Assembly (NCBI GenBank): GCA_903884915.1
Contig: CAISGS010000407.1
Location: forward strand, 1 to 9,432
Length of the DNA stretch: 9,432 bases
DNA from: an uncultured Caulobacteraceae bacterium
Lineage (GTDB): Bacteria; Pseudomonadota; Alphaproteobacteria; Caulobacterales; Caulobacteraceae
Reading direction: 5' to 3'
Shown here piece by piece: positions 1-7,343 of this stretch. The notes beneath the pieces were generated by a model. It was not told the origin of the DNA and did not search any database. It saw only the letters and a list, made by a program, of their open reading frames with translations. A program made the position numbers and the translations under genes. The stretch's first letter is position 1. Each line of letters opens with the position of its first letter.

Positions 1-456
1 GGACGGCCCTTTACCGGCGATGCGGCAGGCCGATTGCTGTACGACACCCTCCTCAAAACAGGCTTTGCGACGGGCACCTATGAAGAGCGTCCTGACGATA
101 GTCTGGTCCTGACCGACTGTATGGTGACCAATGCCGTGCGTTGCGCCCCGCCCGGGAACAAGCCCTTGCCGGAAGAAGAGGTGGCCTGCCGCCCGTTCTT
201 GACCGCGCGGATGCAGGCCTTGCCAAAGCTTCGCGCTATCGTGACACTCGGAGACGTTGCGCGAAGAAACGTTCTAAAGGCCTTGAACTTAAAGGCCAAT
301 GCAGTCAATCCGGGGCATGGCGTGATCGCCGATGCCGGACCCTACCGTCTGTTCAATTCCTACCATTGCTCTCGCCTGAACACGAACACGGGCCGCCTAA
401 CGCCGCAGATGTTTGAAGACATATTCCTGAGCGTGCGGCGCTATCTAGAGGCCTAG
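1..456 (+). CDS. Uracil-DNA glycosylase, family 4/5 type (5' end outside window)
   Basis: The reading frame is open from base 1, so the N-terminus lies outside the window; 151 residues remain. This is a base-excision repair enzyme that removes uracil (and in family 5 other deaminated bases) from DNA. The visible part opens with [10 protein letters not shown], the conserved segment that follows the missing GLAPG-type active-site motif. Two cysteines, Cys48 (in AVRCAPP) and Cys63, fit the second pair of ligands of the 4Fe-4S cluster found in family 4/5 enzymes; the first pair would be in the missing part. Near the end [16 protein letters not shown] corresponds to the C-terminal HPS-like motif 2 loop, here with HCS instead of HPS and with the NTxTGRLT extension typical of the family-5 branch. 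The choice of family 5 over family 4 is an inference, because the diagnostic N-terminal motif is not visible. The stop codon overlaps that of convergent smpB. Confidence 0.87.
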   Translation, partial: GRPFTGDAAGRLLYDTLLKTGFATGTYEERPDDSLVLTDCMVTNAVRCAPPGNKPLPEEEVACRPFLTARMQALPKLRAIVTLGDVARRNVLKALNLKANAVNPGHGVIADAGPYRLFNSYHCSRLNTNTGRLTPQMFEDIFLSVRRYLEA

Positions 457-911
457 CCCCGGTCGCGCATGATCCGGCCCTGTTCGCGCTTCCAGTCGCG
501 GTCGGCCTCGGTGGCGCGCTTGTCGTGCAGCTTCTTGCCCTTGGCCAGACAGAGCTCCAACTTCACCCGGCCCTTTTCGTCGAAATAGAGCTTGGTCGGG
601 ATCAGGGTCTGGCCTTCGCGGCCAATCGCGCCAAAGAACCGGTCGATCTGACGACGGTGGAGCAGCAGCTTGCGCGGGCGGCGCGGCTCGTGATTGAAAC
701 GGTTCGCTGGCCCATATTCAGGGATATAGGCGTTGATCAGCACAATCTCGCGCCCTTCGGTGGCCGCATAGGACTCGGCGATATTGGCCCGACCCTCGCG
801 CAGGGCCTTAACCTCGGTTCCGGTCAACACCATCCCCGCCTCGAAACTGTCTTCGAGGAAATAGTCAAACTTGGCGCGCCGGTTCTCGGCGATCAGCTTA
901 TGCAGGGCCAT
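453..911 (-). CDS. smpB: SsrA-binding protein SmpB
   Basis: SmpB binds tmRNA and delivers it to stalled ribosomes in trans-translation, rescuing the ribosome and tagging the unfinished protein for proteolysis. The 152-residue length is normal. The N-terminus has the family pattern [18 protein letters not shown], followed by the strongly conserved [11 protein letters not shown] (residues 31-41) and the OB-fold core including INAYIPEY. The basic C-terminal tail contains KGKKLHDKR, with His129 matching the tail histidine that enters the decoding region, and ends in a lysine/arginine-rich segment expected to fold as a helix in the mRNA channel. The ATG starts 2 bases after the dapA stop on the same strand and has no clear Shine-Dalgarno sequence, so translation is probably coupled to dapA. 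No tmRNA gene (ssrA) is seen in the window. Identity is secure. Confidence 0.97.
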   Translation of the reverse strand: MALHKLIAENRRAKFDYFLEDSFEAGMVLTGTEVKALREGRANIAESYAATEGREIVLINAYIPEYGPANRFNHEPRRPRKLLLHRRQIDRFFGAIGREGQTLIPTKLYFDEKGRVKLELCLAKGKKLHDKRATEADRDWKREQGRIMRDRG

Positions 912-913
912 GA

Positions 914-1798
914 TCAGATCAGCCCGGCTTCCCGCATGGCGTCTAGGATGGCGGGCTTCACCTCGTCATTGCACGGCGCGATCGGCAAACGCACAGCGGC
1001 CTCACATAGGCCCAGATGCGCAAGGGCGAACTTGGTCGGTGATGGCGACGCGTCGAGGAACAACGCCCTATGCAGCCGGACCAAGCGGTCCTGCTGATAG
1101 AGCGCCTTGGCCCAGTCCCCCGCTGCGAGCGCATCAAACATGCTGGAGACAGGCCCCGGAGCGACATTGGACGTCACCGAAATGCAGCCGTGGCCGCCAT
1201 GGGCGACATAGCCCAAAGCCGTTGGATCATCGCCCGACAGCATGACAAAGTCCTCACCACACATCAGCCGCATCAGGCTGGCACGGGTAAGGTCCCCGGT
1301 CGCGTCCTTGATGCCAATGATATTGGGCAGGACCGCGAGGCGAGCCAAGGTCTCATTATGGATATCGACGCTGGTTCGGCTGGGAACGTTATAAACGAGC
1401 ACCGGCAACTGAACGGCACTGTTGATCGCCTCATAGTGCCGATAGAGACCCTCTTGGCTGGGCCGATTATAATAGGGCGTCACGACAAGAGCGGCATCAG
1501 CCCCTTCGGACTTCGCAAACCGCACCAGCTCGATGGCCTCGGCGGTGGAGTTGGAGCCGCACCCGGCGATCACCGGCACCCGGCCCGCGACCGTCTTCAA
1601 ACAGAGAGATACGACGCGGCGATGCTCATCATGGCTCAGGGTCGCGGTCTCACCCGTCGTTCCGACAGGAACAACCCCGTGGATCCCCTCAGCAATTTGT
1701 CGCTCAACCAAGGCGACAAAGGCCTCTTCATCAAACGCGCCATTCTTGAAGGGCGTGACGAGGGCTGTAATGGCGCCGTGGAACAGGGGGTGAGTCAT
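914..1798 (-). CDS. dapA: 4-hydroxy-tetrahydrodipicolinate synthase DapA
   Basis: DapA condenses pyruvate with L-aspartate semialdehyde, the first committed step to diaminopimelate and lysine, in the cytoplasm. The protein is 294 residues from the chosen ATG at 1796-1798 ([17 protein letters not shown]), the usual family length. Visible active-site residues are Thr47-Thr48 in PVGTTGE, Tyr110 in TPYYNRP, Tyr136 in VYNVPSRT, Arg141, and the Schiff-base lysine Lys164 in GIKDATGD, all offset by three from the E. coli numbering. The frame is open upstream to 1891, but the extra 31 residues are low-complexity and cross what looks like the promoter region, so I reject the longer start. No strong Shine-Dalgarno sequence precedes 1798. 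It is the first gene of a dapA-smpB unit and is divergent from slt. Confidence 0.96.
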   Translation of the reverse strand: MTHPLFHGAITALVTPFKNGAFDEEAFVALVERQIAEGIHGVVPVGTTGETATLSHDEHRRVVSLCLKTVAGRVPVIAGCGSNSTAEAIELVRFAKSEGADAALVVTPYYNRPSQEGLYRHYEAINSAVQLPVLVYNVPSRTSVDIHNETLARLAVLPNIIGIKDATGDLTRASLMRLMCGEDFVMLSGDDPTALGYVAHGGHGCISVTSNVAPGPVSSMFDALAAGDWAKALYQQDRLVRLHRALFLDASPSPTKFALAHLGLCEAAVRLPIAPCNDEVKPAILDAMREAGLI

Positions 1799-1929
1799 TT
1801 TGCGCAAGAAGCCGTAAAACGCCGCGACAGAGGTTGCGGCAAGAGGGATTAAACCGGACAATATGGCGGCAGGGGGTGCCCTAGCAACCATCGCCTCGCA
1901 TCTGTTGAACTAAAGAAGGTTTTTATAGC
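1799..1929. promoter_or_regulatory. Divergent promoter region between dapA and slt
   Basis: This 131-base gap must hold the promoters for dapA (leftward) and slt (rightward). For slt there is a possible -35 TTGCGG at 1834-1839 with a possible -10 ACAATA at 1858-1863, 18 bases apart, and a good Shine-Dalgarno sequence AGAAGG at 1914-1919, 10 bases before the GTG start. For dapA the reverse strand offers TTGCTA followed 16 bases later by CATATT, only weakly persuasive. No strong inverted repeat or riboswitch-like structure was seen; in particular I saw no lysine-riboswitch features before dapA. The region is assigned by position; the promoter boxes are tentative. Confidence 0.4.
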
Positions 1930-4068
1930 GTGATTATTGGTCGTCCCTTAGCTGCCATAGCCGGACTTGTCCTGCTTTATGGCGTCGCTGAAGCCCAACC
2001 GAGCGCTATTGTGGCCCAAACCACGCTTGAAACGCCATTGAGCGGGCAAGGAACCGTCAGCGGACTGACATCACGGATTCTCACAACAAACGATGCGGCC
2101 TTGCTCAGATCGGCGCTCGATGCGACGAATCGGGGTGATGACGCGACGATCCGGCGGGCCATGGCCGGCCTCAGCGACCCCGTTGCGCAAAAGATTGCCC
2201 TCTGGACCCTCACCGACAGCCTTTCAGACCGGATGAGCTTTGCCGAACTGGACCGCGCCCGCAAAGACCTCGCCGATTGGCCGAGGGCCAGCCGCAGGCA
2301 AGGTGCCGCCGAACATAAGATCGAGACCAGTGGTCTGACCCCTCTCGCCATCGTGGAGTGGTTCAAGGCCACGCCGCCTCAGACCTCAGCCGGGGTCATG
2401 GCTCTGGCATCGGCTTGGCGCACTCTTGGCCGCACCGATCAGGCCACATCCCTGATCCGGGCCTACTGGCGAGATCAACTGTTCGATGCCCAGACCCAGC
2501 GCACCCTGCTGTCCCGGTTTGGCGATCTCCTGACCCCCGACGATCACGCCAAGCGCGCCGATATGCTGCTCTTTGGTCAACCCGGTCAGGCCAGCCGCGA
2601 CCTCCTGCCCCTGCTGGATGAACCGCGCCGACAACTGGCCGAAGCCCGCCTAGCCCTGCGCAGCGGCTCTAACCTCGGCAAGGTACTCGAGACATTGCCT
2701 GAAGACCTCCGCTCTGACCCGTCCTTAAATATGGAGAAGGTCGCCTATTTGCGCCAAAATGGCCGCGAAGCCGAGACCCTAACCCTTGCCAGCGCCCTGC
2801 CGCCCTCACCTTCCTATGCAGAAGCCTCCGATCGGATGTGGCGCGAGCGGCGCTTGATCTTCAATCTGGCCCTTCGCGCGGGAAACTATGACAGTGCCTA
2901 CAAGGCCGTCACTGGCCACGGCATGACCTCTGGCACGAACTATGTCGAGGCAGAGTTCATCGCGGGCTGGCTGTCGCTGACTAAGCTTAAGATGCCGGCC
3001 CGCGCCGATGAGCATTTTGCCCATATTCAAGCCTCTGGGTCCTCACCCATCACCCTGTCTCGCGCCTTCTATTGGCGAGGCCGCGCCGCCGAGGCTATGG
3101 GCGATCCCGTCGCTGCCGCAACCTTCTATGGCGATGGCGCCCAGTATATCACGACGTTCTACGGACAGTTGGCCGCCGAAAAGGCTGGCCTTCGTCAGAT
3201 CGAATTGCCGCGCGAGCGCGCACCGACCCTTTCCGACCGGGCGCGGTTTGAGAACCGTGATGTGGTCAAGGCGACAAAGATTCTGATCGAACTGGACCGC
3301 CAGAGCCTGTTTAGAACCTTCATTCTGACCTTGGACGACACCCTGCCAACGGTCGAAGAATGTGCCTTGCTGGTTGATTTGGCCTCTACCCATGGCGAGC
3401 AGGAACTGGCCATGAGGGTGGTCCGCGCTGTCGCTCAGCGGGGCTTTATCCTTCCCGAACGGGGCTATCCGGTCCGCGAAGCCCCCACGGCCCTCGAGGC
3501 CCCCGAAGCGGCAGCCGTCTTTGGCATCACCCGTCAGGAGAGCGGCTTTGACCCGCGCGTCTCGTCCGGCGTCGGAGCCAGAGGCATGATGCAGATCATG
3601 CCCGAAACCGCGCGCAGCGTCGCTAAGCGCATAGGCGTGGCCTATGACCCCAACCGTCTCAGTGACCCCGACTATAATATGCGTCTTGGCTCGGCCTATC
3701 TGGGCCACATGATCACTGGCTTTAGCGGCTCCTATGTGCTTGCAGCAGCCGCCTACAATGCCGGTCCGGGCCGTCCGGCAGCTTGGGTTGGGTTCTGTGG
3801 TGATCCACGCAACACAGAGGCCGACCCCCTCGATTTCATCGAATGTATCCCCTTCTCGGAGACCCGTAACTACGTCATGCGGGTGATGGAAAATGTGCAG
3901 GTCTATCGGGCGCGCTTAGGCGGCGGCTCGGCGCCTCTGACCCTGACTGAAGATTTGAGGCGCGGCATCTATAGGCCTAAGCCTGCGGTCCTGATCGAGA
4001 CGGCGTCCAATGCGGAAGTCCCGGCCAATGGCAGTAGCTCAGGCACCACGACCCTGTCCCAGCCCTAA
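1930..4068 (+). CDS. slt: Soluble lytic murein transglycosylase, Slt70 family, exported
   Basis: The enzyme cleaves the beta-1,4 bond between N-acetylmuramic acid and N-acetylglucosamine in peptidoglycan, leaving 1,6-anhydro ends, in the periplasm. The 712-residue protein starts at GTG 1930, supported by AGAAGG at 1914-1919. Residues 1-22 look like a Sec signal peptide (hydrophobic AAIAGLVLLYGV, then AEA before the likely cleavage site). Residues from about 40 to 500 are helical and alanine/leucine-rich, as in the superhelical U-domain of Slt70. The catalytic SLT domain is about 520-660: the acid/base glutamate is Glu537 in RQESGFDP, followed by GARGMMQIMP (549-558), NMRLGSAYLG and AYNAGPGRP around Tyr609. 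A short Ser/Thr/Pro-rich tail ends the protein. Caulobacter has a related autolysin called SdpA in this type of neighbourhood; I cannot establish orthology by eye. It converges on the dehydratase gene with a 13-base gap and no evident terminator. Confidence 0.93.
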   Translation: MIIGRPLAAIAGLVLLYGVAEAQPSAIVAQTTLETPLSGQGTVSGLTSRILTTNDAALLRSALDATNRGDDATIRRAMAGLSDPVAQKIALWTLTDSLSDRMSFAELDRARKDLADWPRASRRQGAAEHKIETSGLTPLAIVEWFKATPPQTSAGVMALASAWRTLGRTDQATSLIRAYWRDQLFDAQTQRTLLSRFGDLLTPDDHAKRADMLLFGQPGQASRDLLPLLDEPRRQLAEARLALRSGSNLGKVLETLPEDLRSDPSLNMEKVAYLRQNGREAETLTLASALPPSPSYAEASDRMWRERRLIFNLALRAGNYDSAYKAVTGHGMTSGTNYVEAEFIAGWLSLTKLKMPARADEHFAHIQASGSSPITLSRAFYWRGRAAEAMGDPVAAATFYGDGAQYITTFYGQLAAEKAGLRQIELPRERAPTLSDRARFENRDVVKATKILIELDRQSLFRTFILTLDDTLPTVEECALLVDLASTHGEQELAMRVVRAVAQRGFILPERGYPVREAPTALEAPEAAAVFGITRQESGFDPRVSSGVGARGMMQIMPETARSVAKRIGVAYDPNRLSDPDYNMRLGSAYLGHMITGFSGSYVLAAAAYNAGPGRPAAWVGFCGDPRNTEADPLDFIECIPFSETRNYVMRVMENVQVYRARLGGGSAPLTLTEDLRRGIYRPKPAVLIETASNAEVPANGSSSGTTTLSQP

Positions 4069-4081
4069 GCCAATCCCATCC

Positions 4082-5071
4082 CTATCGGGCCAGCGCCTGA
4101 GCAAAGACCCGCGGATCCACATTCCCGCCTGAGGCAATGACCAAGGCCGAGCGTCCCGCAAGATCGAGCTTACCAGACAAAAGCGCAGCTAAGGCCACAG
4201 CACCACCGGGCTCGATCACCAGCTTCAGGTGACGAAAGGCAAAGGCCATGGCGCTTAAGACCTCCTCGTCGCTGACCGCCAGAGCACCGCTGAGGCGCGG
4301 GCCATTGATGGCAAAGGTCAGGTCGCCCGGCCGTGGGGCCATCAGGGCATCACAGAGGCTGGCGCGGTCAGGCACCCGTGTGACGGGCTCACCGGCTGCC
4401 AGACTGTCGGCATGGTCGGTAAAGCCCTCAGGCTCGACCACATAGAGCAAGGTCGCGGGCGAGAGGGCCTCGAAGGCCAGACCGATACCGCCTAGCAGGC
4501 CACCACCGGATGCGGGACAGAGCAGCAAGTCCGCCGTCTGACCCATGGCGTGAAGTTGCCCCGCTGCTTCCAGACCGACCGTTCCCTGCCCGGCCATGAC
4601 ATAGAAATCATCAAAGGCGGGCACGACCACCGCCCCGCGATCCTTGGCGATCTGGGCAGCAATGGCTTCGCGGCTCTCGGTGAAGCGGTCATAGAGCACC
4701 ACCTCTGCGCCATAGCCAAGGGTGGCCTCTCTTTTGATCGTGGGCGCATCAGACGGCATGACGATGAGAGCGGGCATGCCCAGTTCACGCGCGGCATCGG
4801 CAACGCCTTGAGCATGGTTGCCAGAGGAGAAGGCGACAACGCCCCGCCTGCGCTGATCCGCGTCGAGCCGACAGAGGCGATTATAGGCGCCGCGAAATTT
4901 AAACGAGCCGGTCCTCTGCAGAACCTCAGCCTTGACCCACACCGTGCCGCCGCAGGCCTCATCCAAGGCCGCGCAGGAGACGATGGGCGTGAGAACAGCC
5001 TGACCGGCTAATCGGCGCGCTGCATCTTCGACGTCGCTATAGGTTGGCAGAATGAGAGTCGGAGCCACCAC
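4082..5071 (-). CDS. PLP-dependent threonine/serine dehydratase (fold type II), no ACT domain
   Basis: The likely reaction is deamination of L-threonine to 2-oxobutyrate (or L-serine to pyruvate). The 329-residue protein has the fold-type-II layout: Schiff-base lysine Lys58 in GSFKFRGA, the substrate-carboxylate loop SSGNHAQG (82-89), the glycine-rich phosphate loop SGGGLLGG (188-195), and SGGN (314-317), whose serine should contact the pyridine nitrogen. There is no C-terminal ACT regulatory domain, so it resembles the catabolic TdcB type, serine racemase or threo-3-hydroxyaspartate ammonia-lyase more than biosynthetic IlvA; the substrate cannot be settled by eye. The start is GTG at 5069-5071, immediately followed by a second GTG, with no clear Shine-Dalgarno sequence. 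It begins 12 bases after the stop of the TetR gene and is probably co-transcribed and coupled with it. Confidence 0.88.
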   Translation of the reverse strand: MVAPTLILPTYSDVEDAARRLAGQAVLTPIVSCAALDEACGGTVWVKAEVLQRTGSFKFRGAYNRLCRLDADQRRRGVVAFSSGNHAQGVADAARELGMPALIVMPSDAPTIKREATLGYGAEVVLYDRFTESREAIAAQIAKDRGAVVVPAFDDFYVMAGQGTVGLEAAGQLHAMGQTADLLLCPASGGGLLGGIGLAFEALSPATLLYVVEPEGFTDHADSLAAGEPVTRVPDRASLCDALMAPRPGDLTFAINGPRLSGALAVSDEEVLSAMAFAFRHLKLVIEPGGAVALAALLSGKLDLAGRSALVIASGGNVDPRVFAQALAR

Positions 5072-5083
5072 GGTCTGCGCGCG

Positions 5084-5719
5084 CTAGTCGATCACGAGGC
5101 CGTGGAGCAAACCGTCGAGCATGGCTGAACGCAGGTCAGCCATCGCTTCCCAGTTAAAACTCGGGCTCGAATGGACCAGCGTCACAAGGCCATGACAGCC
5201 TGCCCAGAGGGTTTGAGCGGCCACATCGACCGTCCCGGTCCGCAGTCGCCCGCAAGCGGCGATCTCCGCCACGACACTGCGAAACTGCGCATAGGACTGA
5301 GCTCCAAGATCGACAGAGGTCTGTGCGCGCTCTTCGGTCACTTCCGCAGGCTTGGCGCAGAAGATCAGTTGGTAGGCATTCGCGTTTTCGATGGCAAAAT
5401 CCATATAGGCATCGAGGATGCCTCGAACGCGAATGACGGGATCACCCGGTAATTGCGCGATCTGGGTGTTGGTCGCCAGCATATGCGCGATGGCGTCGGA
5501 GGTGATCTCAAGCAGAATTTCTGCCTTATCCTTGAAGTGCATATAGAGCGCCGTCGAGGACACGCCGACCTCATCGGCGATCCGCCGAATGGTGGCCCCA
5601 TCATAGCCCTCCGCCACAAATATACGCTCTGCCGCCGCGAGAATCTCAGCACGGCGCAGGTGGCCATCACCTTTGGGTTTGCGGGCTGATCTATTGGCCT
5701 TGGTAGCAATCACGGTCAC
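5084..5719 (-). CDS. TetR/AcrR-family transcriptional regulator
   Basis: The 211-residue protein has a typical N-terminal TetR DNA-binding domain at about residues 22-68: RRAEILAAAERIFVAEGYDG is the first helix region, ATIRRIADEVGVSSTALYMHF contains the helix-turn-helix (about 43-62), and KDKAEILLE closes it. The C-terminal two thirds are helical and would bind a ligand and dimerise; the segment LWAGCHGLVTLV resembles the WxGxHG motif of a common TetR C-terminal subfamily. The start is GTG 5717-5719, supported on the minus strand by AGGAA 6 bases upstream; a second GTG two codons later is possible. The dehydratase gene follows at 12 bases, and a palindrome lies just upstream of the start, so autoregulation and control of the dehydratase are plausible inferences. 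The ligand is unknown. Confidence 0.92.
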   Translation of the reverse strand: MTVIATKANRSARKPKGDGHLRRAEILAAAERIFVAEGYDGATIRRIADEVGVSSTALYMHFKDKAEILLEITSDAIAHMLATNTQIAQLPGDPVIRVRGILDAYMDFAIENANAYQLIFCAKPAEVTEERAQTSVDLGAQSYAQFRSVVAEIAACGRLRTGTVDVAAQTLWAGCHGLVTLVHSSPSFNWEAMADLRSAMLDGLLHGLVID

Positions 5720-5893
5720 GAAAAATTCCTAGAGTTCCCTTAGGGCACACTAAAGGCGTTTGTGACAAAACTGCAAGCGGCCTGATCAGAAATGAAAATC
5801 TTTCATAGATTGCAATAACCTCCACACAATCTCCAATGCGTTTTCAATTCTAAATTGTGCGTCAAGATTTGATCATTCAGCAGAGAATGACCA
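5720..5893. promoter_or_regulatory. AT-rich divergent regulatory region between the TetR gene and the glycosyltransferase operon
   Basis: These 174 bases are visibly more AT-rich than the flanking genes, especially 5790-5880. They contain four short inverted repeats, each with a 3-base centre: GTTCCC-TTA-GGGCAC at 5734-5748 (one mismatch), ATGAAA-ATC-TTTCAT at 5792-5806, CAATT-CTA-AATTG at 5845-5857 and TCAA-GAT-TTGA at 5862-5872. ATTGCAAT at 5809-5816 is also self-complementary. On the minus strand TTGCAG lies roughly 17 bases before a TTTAGT-like box, a weak promoter candidate for the TetR gene. I did not find a clear promoter for the plus-strand operon. Confidence 0.45.
5734..5748. promoter_or_regulatory. 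Candidate operator for the adjacent TetR regulator
   Basis: The 15-base imperfect palindrome GTTCCC-TTA-GGGCAC has 5 of 6 arm positions complementary. It lies 14 bases before the GTG start of the TetR gene, just upstream of its Shine-Dalgarno sequence, where an autoregulating TetR dimer commonly binds. The assignment is positional inference only, and the arms are short enough that chance is possible. Confidence 0.35.
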
Positions 5894-7327
5894 ATGCGCG
5901 AACCGTCGCACAGCTTCATTTTGGATCGCGCCGAATTCGTTTCGAGCGCGCCGTTGGATCGGCTGGTCGAACAGCCCTCCAACAGCCCACCGGATTTTGC
6001 AGATCGTCCGACTGCACGCGATGGGCCTGGACCTGAACAGAAGCTTCTGTGGGCAAGCCTTGTGATCGCGGCAACGATGGCTCTCATCCTTTGGCCCTCG
6101 ACAACCCTGTCCTATGTCCGCACAGGACTATGGGTCCTCTTCTTGGTCGTTAGCGTGATCCGAGGCATTGCCGTTTTTCTCTCTGCACCAACTCAAATTG
6201 AACCACCAAAGCGCGCCAGAGGTGGCCGCTTGCCGATCTACTCCATTATTGTGCCGCTCTACAAAGAAGCCAACATGGTCAAGCAGATGGTGCGAAACCT
6301 CAAGGCGCTGAACTATCCACACAAGGCCCTCGACGTCATCTTTGCCATCGAGGCCGACGACAGCCAGACGTTCCATGCCCTGACAAGGCAGCGCCTTCCC
6401 CCTTGGATGCGGATTATCATCGCCCCACCCGGAAGCCCTCAAACCAAACCCAGAGCCTGCAACGTCGCACTGGATCAAGCTGTCGGCAGTTTGGTTGTCA
6501 TCTATGATGCCGAAGACCGGCCGCACCCTGACCAACTGATGGAGGCGGCCTACCGGTTTATGGCGGTAGATGAACAGTTGGCCTGCCTCCAAGCCCCCCT
6601 AAGGATTCTACCCGGCAAGGGGTTCTGGTGTCGGCAATTTGCCTTGGAATATGCCGCCCATTTCGAGACCTTCTTGCCCGCCCTTGCCAAGGTGGGCAGC
6701 GCCGTGCCCTTGGGCGGCACGAGCAATCACCTTCGCGTCGAGACTTTGCGCCAACTCGGTGGATGGGATCCCTACAATGTCACCGAGGATGCTGACCTCG
6801 GCTTTCGCTTAGCGAGCGCGGGCTTTAGGACTGAAATGCTGACCCTGCCGACTTGGGAAACGCCCACCGCGCGGTTCAGCGTCTGGCTTCCGCAACGCTC
6901 GCGCTGGCTCAAGGGCTATATGCAGACCCTGATCGTCTGGACCAAAAGCCGCAGCGGTCTAAGCCTCGCCAATCAAGCCTCTCTCTGGCTCACCCTTGGG
7001 GTTTCCGTCCTATCGGCGCTGATCCATGGACCCATTGCCCTGCTGCTCCTCGTCCAGTCCATCCTCGCCGTCTGCGGCTGGGGACCGTTCATTTCCTCAA
7101 CGGGCCTCGTGCTTGTTGCGACGGCTTGGACCTCGGCTGCCCTGTCAATGTCGGTCGGTGCCAAGCGCGCGGGGATCGATCTGCAGGCCAAGGATCTGGC
7201 CTTAGCGGTCGCCTATTGGCCCCTTGCCACCCTCGCGGCCGCCCGCGCCTTCTATCAGTTGCTGTTCAAGCCCTATTACTGGGACAAGACCCCACACAAA
7301 CCAGAACCTTTACGAACCGCCCCCTGA
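5894..7327 (+). CDS. Membrane-bound family 2 glycosyltransferase (BcsA/processive GT2-like)
   Basis: This 477-residue inner-membrane enzyme should transfer sugars from a nucleotide sugar to a growing polysaccharide or other acceptor. Residues 1-48 are polar. Two membrane helices at about 51-67 and 74-97 precede the GT-A domain (about 115-340), which begins YSIIVPLYKEA. Key residues are Asp155-Asp156, the DAED motif (205-208, replacing DxD), GGTSNHLR, TEDAD (297-301, with the likely catalytic Asp in TED) and QRSRW (334-338, the Q(R/Q)xRW motif of processive enzymes). Further hydrophobic segments at about 364-392, 399-420 and 435-455 are followed by FYQLLFKPYYWDKTPH. Many relatives with this ending carry a long N-terminal type-II-secretion-E-like domain; here it is absent. 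The ATG at 5894 has only a weak Shine-Dalgarno (GAGA). It is first in a three-gene run whose other genes are RNA methyltransferases, so its product is not indicated by context. Confidence 0.88.
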   Translation: MREPSHSFILDRAEFVSSAPLDRLVEQPSNSPPDFADRPTARDGPGPEQKLLWASLVIAATMALILWPSTTLSYVRTGLWVLFLVVSVIRGIAVFLSAPTQIEPPKRARGGRLPIYSIIVPLYKEANMVKQMVRNLKALNYPHKALDVIFAIEADDSQTFHALTRQRLPPWMRIIIAPPGSPQTKPRACNVALDQAVGSLVVIYDAEDRPHPDQLMEAAYRFMAVDEQLACLQAPLRILPGKGFWCRQFALEYAAHFETFLPALAKVGSAVPLGGTSNHLRVETLRQLGGWDPYNVTEDADLGFRLASAGFRTEMLTLPTWETPTARFSVWLPQRSRWLKGYMQTLIVWTKSRSGLSLANQASLWLTLGVSVLSALIHGPIALLLLVQSILAVCGWGPFISSTGLVLVATAWTSAALSMSVGAKRAGIDLQAKDLALAVAYWPLATLAAARAFYQLLFKPYYWDKTPHKPEPLRTAP

Positions 7328-7343
7328 CCGCGTATCCAACGGC

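Noticed and set aside
1070..1852. A 260-codon open frame on the plus strand opposite dapA
   Set aside because: It lies fully antisense to a gene with all DapA active-site residues. Long shadow frames are common in GC-rich DNA, and the translation shows no recognisable domain.
1799..1891. N-terminal extension of DapA by 31 residues
   Set aside because: Family proteins begin close to the MxxxxFHGxxTALVTPF segment. The extension has low-complexity Ala/Pro composition and covers the divergent promoter region.
3043..3708. A 221-codon open frame on the minus strand opposite slt
   Set aside because: Antisense to the U-domain and catalytic domain of slt, with no family motif and no ribosome-binding site noted.
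7224..7343. Upstream extension of the SAM methyltransferase into the glycosyltransferase gene
   Set aside because: The extra 40 residues are a shadow of the glycosyltransferase C-terminus, and the internal ATG at 7344 gives normal spacing after the upstream stop.
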